A DNA stretch of 64,000 bases from Rhynchosporium graminicola (taxonomy: Eukaryota; Ascomycota; Leotiomycetes; Helotiales; Ploettnerulaceae). The first letter of the stretch is position 1, and every line of letters begins with the position of its first letter. The DNA is taken from positions 1,054,001 through 1,118,000 of the forward strand of contig FJUW01000001.1 of the NCBI GenBank assembly GCA_900074885.1, read 5' to 3'. Positions 36,000 through 46,469 of this stretch are shown one piece after another. The notes beneath the pieces were generated by a model. That model did not search any database. It had not been told where the DNA came from and saw only the letters and a program-made list of their open reading frames with translations. A program made the translations under genes and the position numbers.

Positions 36000-38291
36000 T
36001 CGGGGGTTGAGGAGGGGCAAGAATGATTGTGATTTGGTGGTGCGGAGGTGGTGAGGTGAATTGTAAATAGGTGTGCATATACCTACGTCGAAACAAAACA
36101 AGCTTGTGTTCAATGCTTTGCTATGTAAACGATCGTGAGTCTAGCTTCCTGCATCGCATGCACTCTAGACCCCAAGGACCATTTCGGCTACAGAGAAATG
36201 AGCGAGGGAAGGGTGAACATGAGAGGGAGGGCGGCAGAGGGAAGCAAAGCAGAGGAGACCTATCTCAAGAGGTCCAACACAGCGGCATGGATACACATTT
36301 CAAGTCGAATCAAATTCAAATGCAACAACAAGTGAGTTCATACTGTAGCTATCAATCAGTGACATCATCACTGTCATTTCTAACCCATCCATCCTTAATC
36401 TCTCTCGCGGAATATTTCGAAAGTAACACTTACTTAAACACGACAGTCGTAAACTACCGTATCTGGAACAGCAAGACTATATCGCTCAGTAGAGAGCATT
36501 TTTCACTTCTTGAGCATGCGGAAATGTTCTTGGGGCGAATAGAGCTGAATAGCCCGTGTGATCGAGCGGCTGATGGGTATGGGTGTGGGAAAGGAATGGG
36601 AATGGGGATGTGCATGGGGATGTGAATATAGGTGGGTCGTGAGAGGTACCTATAGGAGCGCTGGGTCGTGTGGGAAGTTGGAGAGTTTATTTTTATTTTT
36701 ATGTAATATGTTATGTGATTATGGGGTTTGTACCATATCCCGTGTGCTAAAATCAAAGACCTGGTGTTGGATTATGTTCTGATGCGGGTGGATGTCAAAT
36801 TCGCTAGAATCATTTATTCCTGATCTAGCATGATTGACGACATACCCCTGAAGTTGCGCGATTGCTGAAGGTGTACACGAGCGATATAATTCAACGCTTT
36901 TGGTGTTGCGATCGCGTTAGTCATGGCATGGAATACATATTTCTTCTCGTCTGCGAAATAAATAAGATCGACTCTACGACGGCGGCCGGATATGGGGAAG
37001 GATACCGCTTCACGTTTGTTTAGATAGATCTTGAATCATGGTAAATAAGTTGTTTCATCAGTACATGACTGTTCAAGTTTTCATTTCGCGTGAGATCCTC
37101 GAGAAGAAAATTTAGCTCGCGCGCGATTGTAGTGGTAGGTACGTACGAACGAGGTATATAAAATTGTCGGTGCGCATCTCTAGCTCGATATCGGTATAGA
37201 TACTTGCGCAGCATGCACGATGAGACTTGTGGGAGTCGAAACCAGTGTTTGTAGGACCATCGGCTTCAGCTAAGGCGACATTTATCGGAATTTCTGTCGG
37301 GTATTTGAAAGAAGAAGAAATTTTTTTTTTTTTCCAAGTCGTGCAATACTTTTGGTTCCAAGACTTGTAACTCAGTAGCCGACATTCGCATCTAGTGCCA
37401 GCTTAAGTTCGAGGCGCATATATACATATATAAACTCTTTACTAAACTCGATTAAAAAAACATATTACGTGATATATTACCTGGCCATAATTGTGTTGCC
37501 ATATTCGTTCTGCCAGCAGGGTACCTCGTTCGTCAATAACCAGGTCGCAATGACTTTAAAAATGCCCTCAAAGCTTTCAAACACTCCAAGAAAAGTACCT
37601 TTTGACTGTTTCCTCTTCAAAGTCATGTTCTATGGAACTTTAGCTTTTTGATTTGCTTGTGGTGAGCGACCTGGCGAGCACATAGGCTAATCTAACTCTG
37701 ATAGCAGCGCAGTGGATACGTTGATCTCGGAGCTGATATACATCGAGAAGATGAAGTCATAGTGAATCCACTTTTGTGAACGTAAGCGGCTAGTAAACGA
37801 GCTGGCCCGAGGGGCCCTACACTGCTCTTTCTCCGATGGATGACTTTATAGACGTTGCGTCACTTTTATTACTGTATTTCGTTCTATGCATCGATCAGTC
37901 CATCTTCATCACGCCAAATGTGAGTCCATTTCAAAGACGTTTGCACAGCGACGAGCACCACGCCTTTTCTTGCTAGGGTCTGTGTATATATGGCTATAGT
38001 ATATTCACAGTTAAAGCCGTGCTGACCACTGACAATGGATACCCGCTCTGGATTCAATCCCCAGCCTTATGGCCTTTTTCCTTTGTTTCCTTCTCTATGT
38101 CCCCCGGAGCTGTGATGCGTTGCTCCCAGCCATCGACGACTGCGTCCCTAAGCCCCAAGGTGAATGTCATGTTTACACAAGCTCATGAAGCCTTCAATGT
38201 CGATCCATCCATTGCCGTAGCAATGTGCGGCGGTTCCGAAGAAAGTTCCTGCCCTCCAAAGTCTGTCCATTACACACATTAAAACCACTCG
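36000..38291. other. 2.3-kb intergenic region
   Basis: No gene supported. A G-rich purine stretch of GGGAATGGGGATG type lies at about 36575-36635 and a T11-13 run at about 37321. Open frames of up to 184 codons (36071-36625) are low-complexity in part and lack motifs. Confidence 0.5.
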
Positions 38292-39203
38292 TCACTCCAC
38301 CACAGTTCCCACCTTCCTCCTCCTCATCCTCGGCATACTCCTGACCTTCATCCTCGACACCGGCGCTGAAGATCCATTCCCACCTGCCACACACTCAGCA
38401 CTCTTCCTCCACCTCACGACATTATATTTCCTGATCCCACTCGGTGCACTTGCCCTCCTAAGCGACATTTCCTCCTCGAATGCCAGCAGTCCGTACGGAT
38501 CATCCATCTCCGCGAACCCCTCATCCTCATCAGGGCTTATTATTGCTCTACCCTCGAAATCAATACTTGGTAGTGCTTGAGCCTCGATCGCAAGTTCGGC
38601 TTCAAGTTCTTCTTTGCTGGAAGGAATGAGGCCGCTAGGTGGTGGAGGTGGACCGGTGAGGTATGGTCCTGATGATGCTTTGTGCAAGCGGCATTGTGTG
38701 TTGGTGGTGAGTATGTCTTCTACCAGTGTAGAGATATCTCTTTGGTGCGAATGGCATGATTGGAGTTGTGTATTGAGTTGACGCTGTAGACGGCGGCAGG
38801 CTGCTGTGTTGAGGTTGGTGCTTGTTCGGGGATGAGGTAGATTAGGTAGGGAAAAACTCGAGGATGTTGGAGTTAATGGGTCGGGTGTTAATTTATGTAC
38901 GTTGGAAGCTTCGCAGATCTCTCCCAGTGTGAGATCGTCACCGACCGATAGATTGCGGGAGAAGTCTAGACTGGGTATCGAGTCGCCCCATACCGAACGA
39001 TGGGATGTCTCGTCGGGATGTAATGTCTGCTGGGAGAACGCGTCCATGATCTCGCTCAGAGGTGCTCTAGGATCCATAGAAAAGTACGATGTCTGAGGCT
39101 GTGATGTGAGAGGGAAGGAGCAATCTGTTGGAGAAGCCATAAAATCTGCTGGTTCCTGATAGCTCGTCTGCGCCTGGGCGCCGAAGGTAAAATGTTCGAA
39201 CAT
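38292..39203 (-). CDS. Conserved-looking unknown protein, Ser/Pro-rich
   Basis: Single open frame of 303 codons starting MFEHFTFGAQAQTSYQEP. Composition is Ser/Thr/Pro-rich and disordered in the first half (SMDPRAPLSEIMDAFSQQTL, TPDPLTPTSSSFSLPNLPHP). A probable helical segment follows (CRRLQRQLNTQLQSCHSHQR, then DISTLVEDILTTNTQCRLHK), then an acidic part (ELEAELAIEAQALPSIDFEG) and a basic end (RMKVRSMPRMRRRK). The mix of phospho-like Ser-Pro sites, an acidic patch and a basic tail suggests a nuclear or regulatory protein, but this is inference. No domain recognised. A further minus-strand open frame upstream (to 39820) overlaps its start in another frame and may only mark the 5' flank. Confidence 0.55.
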   Translation of the reverse strand: MFEHFTFGAQAQTSYQEPADFMASPTDCSFPLTSQPQTSYFSMDPRAPLSEIMDAFSQQTLHPDETSHRSVWGDSIPSLDFSRNLSVGDDLTLGEICEASNVHKLTPDPLTPTSSSFSLPNLPHPRTSTNLNTAACRRLQRQLNTQLQSCHSHQRDISTLVEDILTTNTQCRLHKASSGPYLTGPPPPPSGLIPSSKEELEAELAIEAQALPSIDFEGRAIISPDEDEGFAEMDDPYGLLAFEEEMSLRRASAPSGIRKYNVVRWRKSAECVAGGNGSSAPVSRMKVRSMPRMRRRKVGTVVE

Positions 39204-40964
39204 CGTGCAAGTAGGGAATGTAGTTCCTGATATTCAATCAAGTGTCCAGCAGCATTCAAGTGACAGGTGGATCGGATCGGGTAATGGCAGCTATTATGAG
39301 TCCATTCGCAGGCGTGCACGACCAGCCGTGGCTGAATCCAGAGCTGAATAGTCCGTCCTGCAGTAGATGACGGTCGAGTGTAGCGTGAATACCTCGCGAG
39401 TTTCGATTTCCTTTGTTCCCTCGTTCGTGTCTTGCGCACGGATATGGCGGCCAAGTAATGAAGGTATTCGGGTAGCTGTGATTTTTCTATTTGCTGGATC
39501 GTGATCGAAACTCTCTCTAGAAGAAGAACAAAGGCATTGTCGCGATGGTTGGAGGCGACTGAGGAGAAGTCTGGTAGGAGGAGATGGAGAGCAGCAGCAG
39601 GTCGGAATGTCCAGGATCCTCTGATCGAGATGGATGGCCCGTCCACCTTCCAATCAATATCAATGGAACCGACGACACCAGACTGACGGCGCAGGGACAT
39701 GATGGGTCCGCTAGCTAAAATTATATACTGGAGAAGGCCTGGCTGCAGGCTGGCATGCTGGTACATATATGCCTCTAGACTCGCAGAATGCGATCTGTGG
39801 CTCAAATAGGCTGCTCCCATAGGACGTGCAGTTCAGAACCCGTTCCACCACAGACAAGGAAGGGTTTAGCAAGGAGGCGACAAAGCAGGGATTCGGGAGC
39901 AGATGAGATAGATGAATGCAAGGATATTTAGGATCGTAGAGGCCGATGGCAGTCATAGCTTCACGGGGTGACGGAGCATTTCCCTCCCTGTATTTTCTTG
40001 CAGAGTGAGTCGCGGTACTTACTTACTGGTAGACCGACCGACCTAGGAGCATGCCTCTCTGTTTGTTTATATGTTCATATGGGCTGAAAGGAACACATGG
40101 CTCCTAGCTAATTTTCCCGAAATGATCCAGAATCAAGAAACATGACGAGACATTCTTTCTGACAGCCACGGAACACCCGACAACCAGATGTTCGTTCATT
40201 TATCCACGCATATGACCCATCAGAATCCCCAATATTTAGTTGGAAACACTCCAAGATGGCCACCGGCCGTGTTGTGTTCGAACCCCGCTCGCTACCCCTT
40301 TGCGTGGGTTCACTTATGCTCACTCACTCCGCGCATGCATCAGACATGCCTACCGCTCTCGCGGTGCCGGGCCAGATTTGGCTTCATACCGGGCGTTATA
40401 TATAAGACACAGCTTGCTTGCCAGGCACCAAATCTCTGGTACTGGAATGCTGGATTCGGGAACCAGCTTATCCTAAAGGCAAACTCAAATTTAAATCTTC
40501 ATGTGCTTTACGTACATATCTACTTCGTAGATCATCTCGAATCGCCATGCCGATCTCACATGCACCTAAAAAAGATGCTAAAAAACAAACCAAATACCCG
40601 AAGAATAAACTACTCGCTGGCTGGGGGAACACGGCAGGCGATGCAGCGCTTGAGTCATCAGAAGAGGGGTCACCTAGCCGCTATTAACTTCAGCTGGCGT
40701 TTGGCGCGTACATGGACCCGGAATTCCAATCTAATGAACCTGTCAAACCACAAGTTCAGCCGGACTTGCCCAGCTTCTCTGCCGTCCAAGTCCAGACCAG
40801 ACGTGAGGCTTGGACAGGAACCATATGCCCGCCCCTAGGCGCTTCCGAAGATTCCTTTCCAGCTCCTGTAGAGTCCGAGGCTCGTTTGCCTTTTCTCTTT
40901 CGAGCTCTGCAATCGAGCTACCATTCATTCATTCATTTTGGCGAGGTGGGTGGCATTTTCGTAT
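39204..40964. other. Intergenic region left of the TIR element
   Basis: Overlapping long open frames in several frames on both strands, none with a motif. They reflect local base composition rather than genes. A TATATATAA-type box at about 40398-40406 has no convincing downstream gene. Confidence 0.45.
40957..40964. repeat. Left 8-bp target-site duplication
   Basis: TTTCGTAT immediately outside the left terminal inverted repeat; identical to 41996-42003. Confidence 0.9.
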
Positions 40965-41995
40965 GGCCACAGCTAAATCGACATACGTGAATAGCTAAAT
41001 CGACATACGCTAACTAGGCGAGCTGAATATGAAGAGTGCATTTATCACTACCAAGATTTGTATGCATAACTATGTATACTGCATAATAGCTACCCCTCTC
41101 TATGCTAAATTATCAAAATCATCTTTAAACTCCGTATCCTAGGTATATACCTCTACCCCTCTAATTATATCTTTCTTAATCAAAGCTTCACTAGCTATAG
41201 TAGTATCTTCTATACTATCTACGTGATAGATTGATGATATACTATGTATATACCCTCTCTCCTTCCGTGTACCGGGTTCATAGCTATCTTGATGCCCGCC
41301 CTCAAGCCTCTGTATAGCTATTGCAGTCGATGATACGCTGTTTTGTACTACAGGAGGCTACTCAAGTGATACAGGGGCAGAGCTAGAGGGGATTTCAAAT
41401 AACGAGGGGTCCCGGCGTGTATTTGAAGGTGCTACCCTACCTCCAAGAGCACCCTTCGGAGCACCCTTCGGTCTGCCTTTACCTCTGACCTTCAAAGGAT
41501 TTAATAGAGGAAGGGGAGCTAGGGGAGCTGAATTCACTGATTCAGGCCTGTCGTAGTACCAGTGGTGATGAATATCGCTCAGAAGGACACTGCCACTTTG
41601 CTGCCGCTTCCAGAGTATATAGTAGCATGGTAGTCTAAAGGCCTGCTGTATAGTACATATATAGCTATTCGGTGGGGGCCCTCTAGAGGGAAGTTTGCTA
41701 GCTTCTTGTACGATTTTCTGGAGAGCCCGGGTATGAACATATGGAAGAATTGCAGCCAGGATAGTAGTAGAGTATATAGGTGGTGGCAGTAGAACGACTC
41801 CGAATAACCTCAATTACAATTCATAGCCTCAGGGGTAATCAGGAAATTATGAATATTATCGTCCTGCATAAATGGCCCTTGCCCTCTAGTACAAATTTGT
41901 ATAGGAGGGCGTGTCCCCTAGATGCACACGCCAAGTTACTAGAATTTTAGCGTATGTCGATTTAGCTATTCACGTATGTCGATTTAGCTGTGGCC
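40965..41995. mobile_element. 1031-bp DNA transposon derivative with 49-bp terminal inverted repeats
   Basis: The first 49 bases (40965-41013) and the last 49 (41947-41995) are perfect reverse complements, beginning GGCCAC. Each arm contains the 17-mer AGCTAAATCGACATACG twice, separated by 5 bases, as expected for a transposase-binding direct repeat. Identical 8-bp duplications (TTTCGTAT) flank the element. An 8-bp duplication fits hAT or Mutator-like transposition; the long arms favour a Mutator-like element. The interior carries only a C-terminal transposase-like fragment on the minus strand, so it is a non-autonomous deletion derivative. Perfect arms and duplication imply recent insertion, in contrast to the mutated elements at 50-52 kb. 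Confidence 0.92.
41358..41813 (-). pseudogene. Transposase C-terminal fragment inside the TIR element
   Basis: Minus-strand frame of 151 codons without an ATG. It includes QEASKLPSRGPPPNSYICT, LPCYYILWKRQQ and DIHHHWYYDRPE. An AT-hook-like Gly/Arg/Lys run follows (LKVRGKGRPKGAPKGALGG), ending RRDPSLFEIPSSSAPVSLE. A proline-rich HxHW-like segment followed by a GRPKG repeat resembles the tails of fungal Mutator-like (MULE) transposases. This assignment is from memory of the family and is tentative. Confidence 0.5.
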
Positions 41996-42003
41996 TTTCG
42001 TAT
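41996..42003. repeat. Right 8-bp target-site duplication
   Basis: TTTCGTAT immediately outside the right terminal inverted repeat; identical to 40957-40964. Confidence 0.9.
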
Positions 42004-43216
42004 TTGTAACTAACTGCGCTATCATGTGGAAATCAGACAACGCCCAGGGGCCCCCAAAGATGTGTAGCGAAGATCAAAGACAACTCGTCAGGTTTCAGCA
42101 CAGCCCAAACATGGATTATCAGCCTGAATGGATAACGTGCTGATCTCTCCAAACTCGGCCACCACCCGGGGATTCGGAATACCAATAACAATCGGGCGTT
42201 TGCTCCGCGTGAAAGGACTTATACGTAGGGAAGAGGGAAAGAAAGAAAGGAAAGACGTGTGCACCGTGCCACTGTGCCCCCCGGGGATACTGCTGACGCC
42301 TTCTGGAAGGGTCGTGGAAGGTGATCCACGGGATCGTCGAGGGGCGACAAAAACTCTGTAGCTTTCAAGGGAAACTCTTGTCGAAGCTGCGGATATGCCG
42401 GTGACGATCTCTGCCAGAAAAGGGCGATAGTGCCGCCTGCGAATTACTTGTATTTGACTTTCGGGTTGGAGAAATGGAGAGCGCGAGAGCGGTTCGTGAA
42501 AGCCAATCCGATCCTCGAAGTGATGGTTTTGTCAGCAGGCACAAGGGATGCAAAACATCGAATGAAAGAAAGCAAGCGAGGAAGGATCTCGCAATTACAA
42601 CAATCCTCAATGCGAGACCGGAGCTTCTGACTCCCTACTTCAGCTGCGATGCAAGGCTGGCGTTTATTTACTTGGTAAAGATGCCAGCAACGTATCAAAG
42701 CGTCGGCATCAATATTGCATCTATCATTGGCTCCCCTATTCTCTTCGCCGATTCAAGAGATGACCTAGGCAACGCTGCTGACTCTCAGCCTCACCTTCCC
42801 ATCAATACACAAGCACTCTCTAGAACGCACTTCTCATCTGATAATTTCCACCCAGACCCAATCATGTATCGCAAATCCAGCCCAGCGGCCTGGGATCGCG
42901 AAGCGCATCTGTTCGTTTACATATCAGTTTGTTTATTCCCGGCACCCATCTCTCGGAAATGCCTCTGCTGTGCGCCCTATATGCATGCGCCTCTCACAAG
43001 CCACTTCGGCGAGGTCAATCCACGATAGAGTTTAAACTCTTAACTGGTGCGGTTGTCAAACTCAAAATGACTGGGCCCTGTCTTCATCTAATGGATGAGA
43101 TGGCATGTTGCATGACGACACGATGTTCCCAGGCGCTTGGGAATACTGGAGTGGGTTTGGCGTGGCTCAATCCAGATCCGCCATATGGCATGAAAGTTAG
43201 CTGCAGCGCGATTTCA

Positions 43217-43245
43217 GTTGTTGCATTATGTAATAATGCAACAAC
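43217..43245. repeat. Perfect 13-bp inverted repeat with 3-base loop
   Basis: GTTGTTGCATTAT, then GTA, then its exact reverse complement. It could form a stable hairpin in DNA or RNA. No flanking gene explains it. Confidence 0.8.
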
Positions 43246-45238
43246 AACTTGTGTAGATGTAAGCGTTTCCTTTCGTTCCTATCACTGTTAATCTTTGTTT
43301 CGTGGGAGAGTTGGCCTAGGGCGGGCCGAGCCTATGATGCTCTTTTTTTTTTGATGTTTGTAAGGATGGAAAGCTTCATCTATTTTAGACTGATGCCTCT
43401 CGATATTGAACTCTTCATGCCATGTCGTTGACTGTGCCTGGAGATCCTCGGATCACAAGAACGATTGATTGCGAATCTTGTATCTCTACCTAAGACTTGG
43501 CCATTTTCCGAATGGAGCTGAGTATTCGAGATGATTGCCTATTCAAGGCCTCTGACATGACAGGTTCTGGTTGTGAAAGTGTTCCTAACTAGTGCTCTCG
43601 ATGTCTCATCATCTCCTCGTATTGCTCCTTTACTTCCATGGACGTTGAATCTCCGGCTCTCAATATAGTCTTTTCCTAGTAGCGAGGGAGGCCTCCCTGT
43701 CATATCTCTTCCGAGGAATCCCGTGTCCGTCGGGTGACGCTATGCCGTTTGCATAATACTATTAGATAATATATACAGATATAAATATTATCCTACTACT
43801 ATATATTCTCATAGAACTTGAAGCTGAACTCCCCTATCGAGTAGTGGATGTTTACCTTGTCTCTTCCCATATGATCATCTACTCATCGCCCTTTGCTTTT
43901 GCCTAGGCAGCTCTGCTTTCGCAAGTCGTTGGTCAGAGTGGAGCCTCGATGGAAATGAAGTCGTCAGTCACAGTCAGACGAGACCGGCGTGATTTCTGCA
44001 GCTTGAAAGCAAATGAAAGACTAGAAATGTAAATCTCATGTCAAAATGCTACTCGGTGGCTCTGAACTTTTTAAGCTGAGCTAAGGCTTTTCTTGTTATC
44101 TGTCAGACTTGTTAATTTGTCTATCGATATAATTCTTTCTCCCTTGTGATATATCAGCTTCTTCGAGACTCTGTGCTTGCTAGCTATTCGTCTGAGCTAT
44201 ATTTTCAATACATCTGCTTGAAGTAAGCGGAACGGTGGTCGGTGCAGCCATACCTATTCCTTAACCTAAGATCTGTGCTTTGAACTTCGAGATTAGACAG
44301 GGATTAGAGATGTATAAGATGAATTGATAAATTCTCAAGTTACACAACGGTGACGAGATCTCCTTTCGAAATGTGTCAATTACGCTACAGCTGTCAAGAT
44401 AAGGAAGGCAAAAAACATGTCACAATAGATTACCAGGACATCATCTTTCAGAACTCTACAATGAAACGTTAACTATTTAATGACTATCATTGACAGGTTT
44501 TTGAAATCCTCGTCGCTTTGTGTCTTATTTAATTGACCCAATGCACTGCCACTGCTTCTGGAATACAGAGATACGGGAAGATGCGAAAAGCACTACAGAG
44601 AGAGGCTGATATGATGTCTGATTTCAAATCTCACCGCTTGACGAAGAGCTTCAAGGATAAGCCAGCTTTGTTAGCAATTAAATCTTTGTTATCGCTGATA
44701 TGGTTGTTGTCAGGTAGCTGCTAGGATTACCTTGAGTAAAAGAGATCTTCTATCTGAGTTCGCTCCCTTCTTCTCTCATCTTTTTTCTTCTTCTCCTTTA
44801 TGATAGACTAGTAGATCGATCTTAGGCTCCTGATTTACGTATTCTTACTCGATTCGTATTACTACCTTGAGTCTTTCATTATTACAGATATAACACTCAA
44901 TTCTCTAAATAACGCTTACACAGCTGATCTGAGACCTCGATGATATGGTAATCTACTCAGGATCGAGAAAAGAGTCTGAAACTCACGGCAGATTATTTCT
45001 GTGATGATCAAAAAATGCAAATCTTGTACTATATTTGAAGAAGTTCGAGTTCTGTATTAACTACTATCCCGATAGTTACTCTCTATCTTATGTTATTTTC
45101 TAAAAGTCGAAGTAGGAAACTCCTCATTTGATTTTCCACTGCTCACCCTATCCTTACTTTACGCTCCTCGTCCACTCACTCACATCCTCGCTCTCCATTT
45201 CTCTCTATTTAAAAGGCTGGCAGTGGCTAATCGCCCTT

Positions 45239-45516
45239 CTATGTCATCCTTGCCTTTTTCTCCTTGCGCTTTCTATTTAATACTGTACAAATTTCCCTTT
45301 TTTGGGTCATTAGATTCTGTAGCGAGTGAAGTGTGCGAGCAGACGGCGATCCTTCTTCTTCCTCTAAGCTTTGTCGTGGGTTATCCTCGATGTTGTAGAG
45401 ATTGCCACGGTAGCACGATCCACCAGTCCTCTCGTGCGGAGGGTTATAATGGAAAGGCCTCATTTCGTCGACTATAGCCTTCTTGATACCCTGGTGAATT
45501 TGATCACTAACGGGAT
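45239..45516 (-). pseudogene. Coding remnant, unknown
   Basis: A minus-strand frame closed by stops just upstream reads VSDQIHQGIKKAIVDEMRPF, HYNPPHERTGGSCYRGNL, YNIEDNPRQSLEEEEG and ends in a Lys/Arg-rich tail. It looks protein-like but has no start and no recognised domain. It may belong with the remnant at 45645-45893. Confidence 0.3.
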
Positions 45517-45644
45517 CTCAGCTAGCTCAGAGTAACTTGGCCAAGATTATCGAACCTGAACGGGGAATGCCGAAGCTGGCTTTACGAAGGATAGACATCG
45601 GATGTCCATTCTTGGAACGAGAATCGATACTGGGGTGTGCCGAG

Positions 45645-45893
45645 TCACGAGGAGTGACGGGAAAGATCGGCTGCTAGTGGTCGAGGCAGGGTCTTCAGTG
45701 GCTGGCGCTTGCTCGCGTCTTGGCCCACAAGACTGGCAAGAAGATCGCTCGAGGCAACTCCAGCCTCAGATTCATCGTCGCTTTCATCTTCGCTGCTCTC
45801 TTCGATAATTAGGGGCTCTTGTGCTTGGAGTTGGTCATGTGCGTGGGCATACGAAGGTGAGCTGATAATCCTTCTTCGATTATTGCCTAGCAC
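45645..45893 (-). pseudogene. Acidic coding remnant, possibly a transposon protein tail
   Basis: A minus-strand frame of 82 codons includes NRRRIISSPSYAHAHDQLQA, then PLIIEESSEDESDDESEAG and LLASLVGQDASKRQ. Just upstream on the same strand, TPPDTSPEPQVPPCLEAP runs into a stop. Pro-rich then acidic tails of this type are common at the C-termini of fungal pogo/Fot1-like transposases, but no DDE motif is preserved here. Confidence 0.3.
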
Positions 45894-46469
45894 ATAGGCC
45901 GAGGTCGAGGTTGTGGCATCAATAAGCAGGCAGCTCTCGTCGATCAGTTGGAGCTTCGAGACATGGAGGGACTTGTGGTTCTGGTGAGGTATCTGGGGGT
46001 GTCTCCACTCAGAGAGGCATAGAACACCCCCATGAGAGATGGAAGAGAGTTATCTAACGAGACCATCCTGGACATTCCGTGCTGAATTTGCATCTCCTGG
46101 TGGTGGCTTGCCGGATTGTAGAGGCGGAAGGTGCTAGCTCAACACCAAATTCGCCAGCTGAGCGTGTGAGGCCCCTAACGCGAGATTGGGGATACAGAAT
46201 TCAATAAAGTTCATATTCACGATAGCCATGCTGAATAGAGTAGGATTCTGGGTGAGAGATTGGACTTTTAATACAGTAAGATACTAAGTGGAGGAATAGT
46301 CTTTTGAAACCGAGTCTCTCAAGTGGAATGAAGGGGTTGATAGAGAGGTTTGGACGTTCGCTCCGCTCTATTGACTAGCTAGAGTCTGCAAGCCCCTCAC
46401 GAAGACGACGAACAAAGGAATAGCGCCCGCAGTGACGAGCAATGGGCCCTACTTTCTGACAGCTTAGGC

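Larger units (their letters stand above)
42004..46469. other. 4.5 kb of mostly degenerate or noncoding sequence
   Basis: 42.0-43.3 kb has open frames of up to 184 codons without motifs. 43.7-45.2 kb is AT- and TC-rich with many stops in all frames. 45.2-46.1 kb holds minus-strand coding remnants. A perfect 13-bp palindrome lies at 43217-43245. No intact gene is supported. Confidence 0.5.

Noticed and set aside
36071..36625. 184-codon open frame 3' of the monooxygenase gene
   Set aside because: Ends in a simple Gly/Met repeat from G-rich DNA, and the earlier part has no motif.
39056..39820. 254-codon minus-strand open frame upstream of the 38292-39203 gene
   Set aside because: Overlaps the start of the better-supported frame in another phase. 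Its residue pattern in the overlap is that of a shadow frame. The part from 39700 down could be real but nothing confirms it.
40262..40300. GTTCGAACC-like T-loop word suggesting a tRNA
   Set aside because: No matching T-stem, no A box at the right distance and no acceptor-stem pairing could be drawn.
40188..40838. 216-codon plus-strand open frame
   Set aside because: Overlaps other long frames in the same stretch, has no motif, odd residue composition (many Cys/His/Trp/Arg) and no splice or promoter logic. Probably a composition artefact.
33977..42003. Reading the monooxygenase, the unknown minus-strand gene and the TIR element as one mobile metabolic island
   Set aside because: The target duplications enclose only 40965-41995, and nothing ties the flanking genes to the element.
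42474..43028. 184-codon plus-strand open frame
   Set aside because: No domain, no homology pattern, and no intron or promoter signals that set it apart from background.
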